Positions 54,542-63,300 of a stretch of DNA of 64,000 bases are shown one piece after another. Position 1 is the stretch's first letter, and every line of letters starts with the position of its first letter. Source of the stretch: Cyclobacteriaceae bacterium (GTDB lineage Bacteria; Bacteroidota; Bacteroidia; Cytophagales; Cyclobacteriaceae); NCBI GenBank assembly GCA_016787605.1, contig JAEUUE010000085.1:18805-82804 (forward strand). Direction: 5' to 3'. The translations under genes were made by a program, and so were the position numbers. The notes under the pieces are model-generated. The model did no database searches and was not told the DNA's origin. It worked only from the letters and a program-made list of their open reading frames with translations.

Positions 54542-57500
54542 ATGGCCGAAGGACCGGCGATCCAGGAGGACATAAGACCTTCCTTGGATAACCCGTTCCC
54601 GGGTTTGCGACCGTTCACGATAGAAGAATCCCATCTTTTCTTTGGACGGGAAGGGCAGGTTGACGAAATCCTCGACAAGCTATCGAAACACCGCTCCGTG
54701 ACCATCATGGGTTACTCAGGGAGTGGTAAATCCAGTCTGGTTTCTTGCGGCCTCGTGCCGGTCTTGTATGGCGGCTACCTCACGGAGAACGGCCCTAACT
54801 GGCAGGTGATCCCAACCCGCCCGGGAAGTTCGCCCATCACCAACCTCACGGATGCAATCGTAGGTTTTCTCGTCGGATCAGGAAAGCTCAAACCGGAAGA
54901 CAAACCCATCCAGCAGTCGATTATTCGGTCGGTATTGAGAAGCAGTTCCTATGGGTTGGTTGAAGTAATTCGATACCTGCAGGGAGAGGACAGCCAGAAT
55001 TTCTTTCTTCTCATTGATCAGTTTGAAGAACTCATCCGCTACCGCGCAACGGACCAGGAAGCTGTAGAGGAGTCGGCCCAGTTTGTCGCGCTGGTATTGA
55101 ATGCCATCCATCAGCGGGAAGTTCCCATTTATGTGTCCTTCAGCCTGCGTTCAGACTTCATCGGAGACTGCGCGGTGTTTACCGGGCTCACCGAAGTCAT
55201 CAATCAGAGCAACTACCTCGTCCCGCAAATGGGACGTGAGCAAAAAAGGCTCGCCATTGAAGGCCCGGTCGCCGTCGGCGGAGGTCGAATCGCCCCCCGG
55301 TTGGTGAAGAAACTACTCAATGACATAGGGGATAACCAGGACCAGTTGCCCATTCTTCAGCATGCGCTGATGCGGACGTGGGATTATTGGGTGGCTAACC
55401 GTGAGCCTGGCGAACCGATGGACCTGCGCCATTACAATGCCGTAGGAAGAATCAGCCAGGCCCTTTCCCTTCACGCCAACGAAGCCTACGAAGAACTTAC
55501 TCCTCCGGAAAAGGAAATTGCCGAAGTCCTTTTCAAGAGCATCACGGAGAAGAACCAGGAGAACCAGGGTCTTCGCCGGCCTGCCAAAGTTAAGGTCGTC
55601 GCCGAATTGTGCGGCGCCACAGAGGATGATGTTATCCAGGTGATTGATCGGTTCCGTAAGACAGGCCGTTCCTTCCTGATGCCTGGCGCACATGTCAAGC
55701 TCAACGGCAACAGCCAGATCGAACTGTCGCATGAGAGCCTCATGCGCATCTGGACCCGACTCACGGCGTGGGTTGACGAAGAGTACGAATCGGCCCAGAT
55801 GTACAAGCGCATTTCCGATGCCGCCGCCTTGTACCAGACCGGTAAAGCCGGCTTGTGGCGTCCTCCCGATTTGCAGTTGGCGCTGAACTGGCAGAAGAAG
55901 CAGCGACCCACGCGAGCCTGGGCGCAACGCTATGACCCCGCGTTTGAGCGGGCGATCGTGTTCCTGGATACCAGCCGGATTACGTATGAGGCCGAACTCA
56001 AGAACCAGGAGTTGTTGCAGCGCCGTGCCCTCCGACGCGCCCGCGCCTTCTCGGTAGTCCTCGGTATAGCCGCCATCATCGCTATCCTTTTCATGATCTA
56101 TGGATTCATGCAATCCCTCCGGGCCGAAGAACAGGCTGAACTGGCGAGGCAGGGCGAGCGCCGAGCCTTACTGGCTGAGCAAGATGCCTTCAGGGAGCGA
56201 GATAAGGCGGAGGAGGCAAGAAAAACGGCGATAATTAGTCAGCAGCGGACTGCCGAGGCCAACGAAAAATTGAACGTGGCTCTGAATGCGGCGAAAATTG
56301 CCCAGGCTGAGGCGGAGCGAAACCTGCAGGAGGCGTTGCGCCAGGAACGGATCGCCAAGGAAGCTCAGGGGCAGGAACGCATTCAGCGTGAACGTGCCGA
56401 AGAGCAAACCTTATTGGCTACCCGTGAGCGCGACCGGGCCAATGCCCTGTTGTATCTGTCCATTGCACAGTCGCTGGAAGCCAAGTCGGAAACCATGGAC
56501 GACCCGACGCTGGCCGGTTTGCTGGCCATGCAGGGTTACCTGTACCACACGAAGTACGGGGGCAAACAGTATGATCCGTACGTGTTCAAAGGATTGTATT
56601 ATTCGGTCGCCAAGCTTTCGAATGACTACAACTTCAACCGGGCCAGGGTGCCGGGCAACCTGAAGAACAAGATGTATGCCCTGGCCGTCTCTCAAAAGGG
56701 AAGTAAGTTCTATACGACTGGTAACGACGGGCGGATTTTCAGAGGGGATTTCTTAACCCTGGATGCGGATGAGTTGATCGACGCCAACCCGTATCCCAAC
56801 CGGGTACTTGCGCTGAGCGCCGATGACCATTACCTCGTCAATGGAAGCGACTCCTCGGCCATCCAGGTATTTGACCTTACCAAACCTGGCGAGAAGCCGT
56901 TGGCTGTCAGAGGGCATCGGGGCTTTATTGTGGACCTGAAGTTCCTCCCGAACGGATCCGGCTTTGTCTCGGCCGGTTCGGATCACCAGATCCGTCTGAC
57001 CAATCCCGCTACGGGAGAAAGCAAGCAGCTGGCCAAGCTGCCCTACGATATCAAGTCCATCGACATCAGTCACGATGGCAAATTACTGGCCGCCGTTTCC
57101 GCGTCAGGACAACTGATCATGATGGACCTGGCCACCAATACCTTCGATCTGCGGCGGGATGAATCATTGAATCATGTTCGGGTGTGGTCGGTGGCGTTCC
57201 ATCCCAGCCGGCCGGTGCTGGCCTATGGAACGGAGTTCAAGGACGTCAGCTACACCGGAATACCCGGCGACTCTACCTGGCGAGGCTCCGTGAAGTTGAT
57301 GGATTATGTAACCATGAGCACCCTGAAGGAACTGCGAGGTCACAACGCAGCGGTATCGGATGTGGAATTCAGCCCCGATGGCCTGTTGCTGGCCAGCGCG
57401 TCGCTGGACAAAAAACTTCACATGTGGGTGGTCGACTATGAGGAAGACCTTCCCATCGTCATGGACGACAAGAGCACCAAGGGCAACGTTTGGAAGCTCG

Positions 57501-57703
57501 CCTTTACTCACGATTCGAATCACCTGCTGGCCTCCTGCAATGACGGGGAGGTGCGGGTGTGGCCGACAGATCCCAGGATGCTGGCCGAACGGATTTGCCC
57601 GAAGCTGAAACGGAACATGACGAAGGAGGAATGGGACATTTACGTGGCCAACGGCATCTCCTACGAGGCGACCTGTCAGAGTTTATTGATAAGTGACTTC
57701 TGA
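54542..57703 (+). CDS. nSTAND ATPase with transmembrane helix, coiled coil and WD40 propeller
   Basis: This 1053-residue protein begins with an nSTAND1-type NTPase: PFPGLRPFTIEESHLFFGRE, Walker A GYSGSGKS (57-64) and Walker B FFLLIDQFEE (154-163). A single hydrophobic helix (about 501-521, VVLGIAAIIAILFMIYGF) has RRALRRARA before it, so the ATPase should be cytoplasmic and the C-terminal half periplasmic. A coiled coil rich in Glu, Arg and Ala (525-640) precedes WD40-like repeats (about 700-1030; RGHRGFIVDLKF, RGHNAAVSDVEF, GNVWKLAF). GTG at 54503 is an alternative start, 13 codons upstream. It overlaps the next gene by 1 base. No effector domain (nuclease, protease) is visible. Confidence 0.87.
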   Translation: MAEGPAIQEDIRPSLDNPFPGLRPFTIEESHLFFGREGQVDEILDKLSKHRSVTIMGYSGSGKSSLVSCGLVPVLYGGYLTENGPNWQVIPTRPGSSPITNLTDAIVGFLVGSGKLKPEDKPIQQSIIRSVLRSSSYGLVEVIRYLQGEDSQNFFLLIDQFEELIRYRATDQEAVEESAQFVALVLNAIHQREVPIYVSFSLRSDFIGDCAVFTGLTEVINQSNYLVPQMGREQKRLAIEGPVAVGGGRIAPRLVKKLLNDIGDNQDQLPILQHALMRTWDYWVANREPGEPMDLRHYNAVGRISQALSLHANEAYEELTPPEKEIAEVLFKSITEKNQENQGLRRPAKVKVVAELCGATEDDVIQVIDRFRKTGRSFLMPGAHVKLNGNSQIELSHESLMRIWTRLTAWVDEEYESAQMYKRISDAAALYQTGKAGLWRPPDLQLALNWQKKQRPTRAWAQRYDPAFERAIVFLDTSRITYEAELKNQELLQRRALRRARAFSVVLGIAAIIAILFMIYGFMQSLRAEEQAELARQGERRALLAEQDAFRERDKAEEARKTAIISQQRTAEANEKLNVALNAAKIAQAEAERNLQEALRQERIAKEAQGQERIQRERAEEQTLLATRERDRANALLYLSIAQSLEAKSETMDDPTLAGLLAMQGYLYHTKYGGKQYDPYVFKGLYYSVAKLSNDYNFNRARVPGNLKNKMYALAVSQKGSKFYTTGNDGRIFRGDFLTLDADELIDANPYPNRVLALSADDHYLVNGSDSSAIQVFDLTKPGEKPLAVRGHRGFIVDLKFLPNGSGFVSAGSDHQIRLTNPATGESKQLAKLPYDIKSIDISHDGKLLAAVSASGQLIMMDLATNTFDLRRDESLNHVRVWSVAFHPSRPVLAYGTEFKDVSYTGIPGDSTWRGSVKLMDYVTMSTLKELRGHNAAVSDVEFSPDGLLLASASLDKKLHMWVVDYEEDLPIVMDDKSTKGNVWKLAFTHDSNHLLASCNDGEVRVWPTDPRMLAERICPKLKRNMTKEEWDIYVANGISYEATCQSLLISDF

Positions 57704-58884
57704 TGACGAGCGGCCGGGTTTCACTATTCCTCGTGTTATTCTTCGCGGCAACCCATTCGGTGTTCGCCCAGGCGCAGGCCCAAGCCATCCGGCTCTCCGA
57801 GATCGACTGTGAACAACGGTTGGGCAAAGCCGAGGCGGAGTTTGAAGCCGGGCATTTTTATGGAATTCCTTCCATCCTGAGCGGATGTCTTACGGGAGGT
57901 CAGTTTTCCAACGACCAGTTGGTAAGGGCTTATCTGATCCTCTGCCAGACCTACCTGATCCTCGACGACCCGATTACCGCGGGTGACAACTACCTGAAAT
58001 TGCTCAAGGCAGATCCCGAGTTTGTTCCCAACGAGACGGACCATCCGATCGATATCGTCTACCTGAGCAAGCAGTACACGGCAACACCGATTTTTACACC
58101 GCATTTCCGGCTGGGATTGAACACTTCCTTCTACCGGTTGATTCATGCCATTTCCACGGAGCCGTATGGTCAAACGAGTTCGAATCCCCTTCGCTTCGGC
58201 TTCCAGGTGGGTGCCGGTGTGGACTGGAACATCACGGATAACCTCAGCCTGGGCTTGGAGGGAAATTTTTCGCTTACCGGCTTCGAGCGCGCACTGACCA
58301 ACGGGATTGACAATGACAAGACCCTGATCCTGGGCAGCCAGTCATGGCTCGACTTTCCGTTGTACGCGAAGTACTCCTTCACCCTGAATAAATCCTGGAG
58401 ACCGTTTGTCTACTCCGGGTTGGCGGCGAGCTACCTGTTGTCGGCGACCAACCAGTTTAATTATACCGACAACAAGCCGAACGGGTCAAGCCTGGTGGCC
58501 GAAGGGCCTTCAGAAACGGTGACCAACCAGCGCAATCGCATGGCTTTTTCCTGGGTGATGGGTATCGGCACTCGCTACAAGATTGGTAAGAATTACATCT
58601 ATGCCGATTTGCGTTACATGGCGGGGCTGACCAACCTGGCGGATCAGTCCACAATCTATTATCAGGATGAATTCGCCGTTAACCCGGCGCAGGTTGGCAA
58701 TCGGAGTGCCTATCTCTCGACCAACGTCACGCGCTACCATTATGTCAGCGACTTGTTCCGGATGGATAACCTATCCTTATCCTTTGGTTTTGTCAAGCCC
58801 TTGTACGACCCGAGAAAAGTAAAGAAGGCGAGGACCAAAGGGGTAGCCCGGTCGATTCGTAAGAAAGGAGGGGAGAGCAAATGA
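57703..58884 (+). CDS. Outer membrane beta-barrel protein with periplasmic TPR-like domain
   Basis: This 393-residue protein has a signal peptide ending near SVFAQAQA. Residues 30-120 are helical and TPR-like (AEAEFEAGHFYGIPSILSGCL and YLILCQTYLILDDPITAGDNY). Residues 130-370 alternate in the manner of a PorT-like outer membrane barrel (FRLGLNTSFYR, FGFQVGAGVDW, LGLEGNFSL, FVYSGLAASYLL). The C terminus is basic. The start ATG shares its A with the previous stop and the end overlaps the next gene by 4 bases, so all three genes are translated together. A role as outer membrane anchor of the complex is inference. Confidence 0.8.
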   Translation: MTSGRVSLFLVLFFAATHSVFAQAQAQAIRLSEIDCEQRLGKAEAEFEAGHFYGIPSILSGCLTGGQFSNDQLVRAYLILCQTYLILDDPITAGDNYLKLLKADPEFVPNETDHPIDIVYLSKQYTATPIFTPHFRLGLNTSFYRLIHAISTEPYGQTSSNPLRFGFQVGAGVDWNITDNLSLGLEGNFSLTGFERALTNGIDNDKTLILGSQSWLDFPLYAKYSFTLNKSWRPFVYSGLAASYLLSATNQFNYTDNKPNGSSLVAEGPSETVTNQRNRMAFSWVMGIGTRYKIGKNYIYADLRYMAGLTNLADQSTIYYQDEFAVNPAQVGNRSAYLSTNVTRYHYVSDLFRMDNLSLSFGFVKPLYDPRKVKKARTKGVARSIRKKGGESK

Positions 58885-60170
58885 AATACTGGATGATAGC
58901 AGGTCTTCTGGTAGTTCTCCTGGTCTCCTGTCAGACCACGGATTCGGTGGAAGACCCTGCTTCCACCCACTTCATAAAGTTTTATGGCAGGGATGGCGAT
59001 CAGACCGGGGTTGACCTGGTGGCTTTGCCGGATGGAAGCCTGGTCTTGTTTGGGACCAGTCGTGCCACGGACTCCACCTCCACGCAATGGTATGTGGTGA
59101 AGGTGGACGCGAAGGGTACGATTATTACGGAGAAGGTATTTGGAGCTCCTGGAAGAATCGACGAGGCCAGGGACATTGAATTGATGAAGAATGGCAACCT
59201 TGTTCTCGTGGGTAACACGTCTAAGGGAAGTCATCGCGATGCGATGATTATGACCTTGACACCGGATCTGGTGAAGATTGACAGCAACACGGTATTCGTG
59301 GATTTTGTGGGGACGGCCGGGGATGAGGATGTATCTTCGGTTACCGAAATCTCGGATGGTTTCATTATTGCTGGCTCAACGACCTATATCGGCAGCAAGA
59401 CGCCTGTGGCCGGCCAGGCAGACACCCGAGATGCCATGCAACTTCGTGTTTACAGTAATTTGACGAAGTACCCCATCAGCTGGCAGCAGTCCTATGGCTA
59501 CTACAGCGATGATTATTCCGTGAAAGTGGTGGAGGGAACCGTGGCCGGTTGGGCAGATTACTATGTCTTTGGCGCCACGAACAATCCGCCCAGTGGCCAC
59601 CCTACGGTTAACTACAATTTTTGGCTTTTCGGTATAGGATCACAAGGTGTTCCCTTCAGCCAAGTCACGCCTTCAGGCAGCATTTCTGCTGACGAGCGAA
59701 TGTCTTCATTTTGTTATACACCTAGTGGTTTTGTCATGACTGGGCTGGTTCAGTCGGGCTCCAGCCCATCTGACCTGTATTTTGTTGAGTCATTATATCC
59801 TGACCCGGTAAATGGTTTTGACGCCTTGGCCCGGGAGAAAAACCTGTCGATCACACTGGGCTCCTCGTTGAGCGGCCGGACGGCGGTGGCGCGCTCGGCT
59901 ATCACCAGGGGGTTCCTGATCCTGGCGGAGGAGAACGGTTTCAACGGTAACCAGAACTGGATTCTGACGCGTGTAAACGAGAATGGTACGCTTGCGTGGA
60001 GCCAGCCCATCGTATTTGGTGGTGAAGGAATAGACTCTTGTGGCTCGCTTCAGGAGCTTCCCGACGGTCGAATTGTAATCATCGGCACCATGCGTACGGG
60101 CCGCCCGGACGCGGGGGAGTATAAGATGACCCTGGTCAAAGTAAATCCCGAAGGAAAGTTCGAAAAGTAG
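58881..60170 (+). CDS. Lipoprotein, probable seven-bladed beta-propeller
   Basis: This 429-residue protein has the lipoprotein signal MKYWMIAGLLVVLLVSC, lipidated Cys in LVSC. I read seven repeats of about 55 residues, each with a phrase like LPDGSLVLFGTS, MKNGNLVLVGNT, ISDGFIIAGST or LPDGRIVIIGTM followed by a strand pair ending in a Thr/Gly turn. That is the pattern of a seven-bladed propeller. No enzymatic motif is visible. It is the third gene of the nSTAND unit (4-base overlap) and may present a binding face in the periplasm or on the cell surface. Confidence 0.78.
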   Translation: MKYWMIAGLLVVLLVSCQTTDSVEDPASTHFIKFYGRDGDQTGVDLVALPDGSLVLFGTSRATDSTSTQWYVVKVDAKGTIITEKVFGAPGRIDEARDIELMKNGNLVLVGNTSKGSHRDAMIMTLTPDLVKIDSNTVFVDFVGTAGDEDVSSVTEISDGFIIAGSTTYIGSKTPVAGQADTRDAMQLRVYSNLTKYPISWQQSYGYYSDDYSVKVVEGTVAGWADYYVFGATNNPPSGHPTVNYNFWLFGIGSQGVPFSQVTPSGSISADERMSSFCYTPSGFVMTGLVQSGSSPSDLYFVESLYPDPVNGFDALAREKNLSITLGSSLSGRTAVARSAITRGFLILAEENGFNGNQNWILTRVNENGTLAWSQPIVFGGEGIDSCGSLQELPDGRIVIIGTMRTGRPDAGEYKMTLVKVNPEGKFEK

Positions 60171-60193
60171 GCCCAAAACTGCTTAAATTGGGT

Positions 60194-60201
60194 TACTTTT
60201 G
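60194..60201 (+). promoter_or_regulatory. Candidate promoter -7 box for the giant surface protein
   Basis: TACTTTTG is a perfect TAnnTTTG box 24 bases after the lipoprotein stop. The leader to the GTG at 60351 would be about 140 bases and shows no other clear signal. Confidence 0.4.
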
Positions 60202-60350
60202 GTGTTTTAGGGATATACAGAGATCAGTTGGCCGCCTCCTATGAAGAGACCTTTACCGTTGTCCTCTTTTCCGCATTTCTCCGATTCTTCAACTTCTTTC
60301 CAAGGTTGGCTGTTGACGGCAATTCCAGCATCAATAACCTTGACCCCCCG

Positions 60351-63300
60351 GTGAAGTTTCGTCATTCATACGCTTTCCCGTTGATCCTTAGAAGTCTAGC
60401 GACTTTAGTTCTGATCGTCGCTGCCTTCAGCGCGGAAGCGGTGACGTATTATTCCAGGGCCACGGGCAACTGGAACAATAATAATACATGGTCTCTATCG
60501 AGTGGCGGTGCGGCTGTCGGACCAGGGATATTTCCGGTGGCGGGGGATATTGTCTTTATAGAAGGCGGGTTCACAGTGACTGTTAATGTTCCGTCAGCGT
60601 GCACCTCCATAAATATTGCCGCAGCCCCATCTCAATTGACCATAAGCTTTGGCCAGTCATTAACTGTCTCTGCAGACTTTTCGGGGACTGGAAATCTCAA
60701 CGGTGGAGTTACTGCCAGGGTAATCAATGTTGGTGGCGATTACACATTCAATGGCACAGCGACCGGGTCTTTTGCTTTAACGCTAAATGGGACCGGCAAT
60801 CAGATACTCTCGGGGGTAATAAATGGCGCAGCCGCAACCAATGGTCAGCTAAACATAAACAAGGTGAGCGGTACCGTAACCATGGCAAGTGCTATTACTG
60901 TTTTTGGCAGCACCTCAAGTACATTTACTTTAACCAACGGAACCTTTGATCCAGCAACTTTTCTCTTAACGGTTACATCCCCGACATTTACAGCAGGAAC
61001 GTTGCGAGTTGGGGCCCCAAACTGGGGTTCAAACTATTCATTTGCCTCAGTCGCGGTGCCTTTGGCAGGGACAGTTGAATACTATCGGGCAGGTGCCCAA
61101 ACGATCAACAATGTCAATATCGGCGGCAATTTGACATTATCGGGTAGTGGGACCAAAACCCTGCAGGCAGGAACTACGAGCATCGCCGGCAACTTCACTA
61201 TTTCAGGCACTGCCAGTACCGCGGCGGTTACAGGCCTTACCATTGGCGGCGACGTAATCCTCAATTCGGGCGCCACTTGGGATGGAGCCAGTTTCACGCA
61301 CAATGTGGCAGGTGATTGGACAGATAACGGGGGCACATTTACACCAAGCACATCCACGATCAATTTCAATGCTGCGGTTGCTCAACAAATCAATGGCACC
61401 GATGCAATCCAGACTTTTAATAATATCGTAATAAATAAGTCAGGTGGGGCCCTCACCGTTGGCGGCAGCACGACAACCATCAACGCGGTGGATCTGACCT
61501 TAACTGCCGGGAGTTTCACGGGTCCGGCCACGCTCACGCTCTCAGACGATATCATCCTCACAGCCGGCACTTTTACCGCAGGAACCAACACCAATGTGGC
61601 GGGCGACTTCACGAACAATGGGGCTACCTTCACACCAGGAGCAGGGACCGTTACCTTCAACGGGGCTGGTGCACAACAGATTAATGGAACTTCTGCCACA
61701 CAGACCTTTAATAACCTGGTGGTCAACAAGGCCGGGGGCGCATTGTCTGTGGGAGGAAGCACAACCACACTGAGCGTCGCGAACCTGACGCAGACGCTTG
61801 GCGACTTTGCAGGGCCCGCCACACTCAATGTTTCAAATGCGCTCCTCCTGAGCGCCGGAACCTTCACGGCAGGAACAACGACTAACCTCTCCGGTAACCT
61901 GACCAACAATGGCGCCACGATGGTCCCCGGAACCGGCACCACGAATTTTATCGGCGGGGTTCAAACGATCGGTGGGTCCTCTCCCGTTTCGCTGCACCAC
62001 GTAACCACCTCAGGAACCGCAGCGGCCAGCACGGCGGTAACCACCAGCCTGTCGGGCAACCTCACCGTCGGTAACGGCACCTCATTCAGTGTGGGTGCGT
62101 TCAACTTCTCCAACGCAGGAACAACCACCATCGGCTCCGGAGGTGCAGCCGTATTGAACATTACCGGGGCGGCCGGATCAAAGACGTTCACCGGCCTCGT
62201 GACTGTTTCCACAGGCGCCAACTGGAACAACTCCGGCAACTCGCACGTCACTTTCCGAGGGGGGATAACCAACAACGGCACATTCACCGCCGGCGCGGGT
62301 ACAAACACTTTTGATACCAATACCCAAAGCCTGACCGGTACCTTGAGCATCCCGACCGTAAACGTTTCGGGAATTACACTTATAAACAACAATAGCCTGA
62401 CCGTAGGCACCGCACTGAATGGTACTGGTGATCTAACGCAAGCCTCTGGTTCCACTTTGCAGCTTTCCGGATCAGTTGGAATATCCACGCTGAATGCCAT
62501 CAACGCCGGCAATACCGTCACCTATGGTGGCGCCTCCCAAACAATTTTTCCCACCACCTACAACAACCTGACCGTAATCCAGTCTTCCGGCGATGCCGTC
62601 CTGAGCGGTGCAACCCGGGTAAATGGCGCCCTGTCACTTTCGGCAGGCAACGTTAATTTGGGAACAAACATCCTTACCCTTGGTCCCACGGCGACTGCGC
62701 CGGCGCCAATCGGAATAGTATTGGCGTCCGGTGGTGGTGAGATGCGCAAAGAATATAGTGCCACGGGTTCATTTACCTTTCCGATCGGGGATAGTGCTCC
62801 CAATCCTTCACCGCTCCAGGTCAATGTTACAGCTGGAACGTTTTCTTCTGCCTATGTAAGCGCTCGCGTCGTTGCTGCCAAGCATCCCAATAATGCCAGT
62901 GCAACAAACTATCTCAATCGTTATTGGGTGATCTCACAATCTGGAATTTCAGGTGCTTTTGCCGACGTTACCGGAACTTTTGTTGGCGGAGAGGTAACTG
63001 GAGCAGTGGCCGCAACGGCTGGAGCTTATCTCTCCGGTAATTTCGACCAGGTTTCAAATCCATGGAAAAAAGACGTTGCGCTTTCAGGAACTACCATGAG
63101 CCTGTCCGCCGTACCGCTGGCATCCGGAGTCAATACTGTTTGTACCGGAATTCGGCTGGCACCGCCAACCGTAAGCATTACAGGTGGCGGCGTAACAGTT
63201 TGTGCGGGCACACCCGTCTCCCTGGGTACAACGGTTAGTGGAGACGTACCAATTGTTTATTCCTGGTCACCGCTTACCGGACTCAGCAGTTCTACAATTG

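Noticed and set aside
60599-60949. Open frame of 116 codons within the giant surface protein region
   Set aside because: It is in another frame than the long uninterrupted frame that starts at 60351, which has a signal peptide and repeats.
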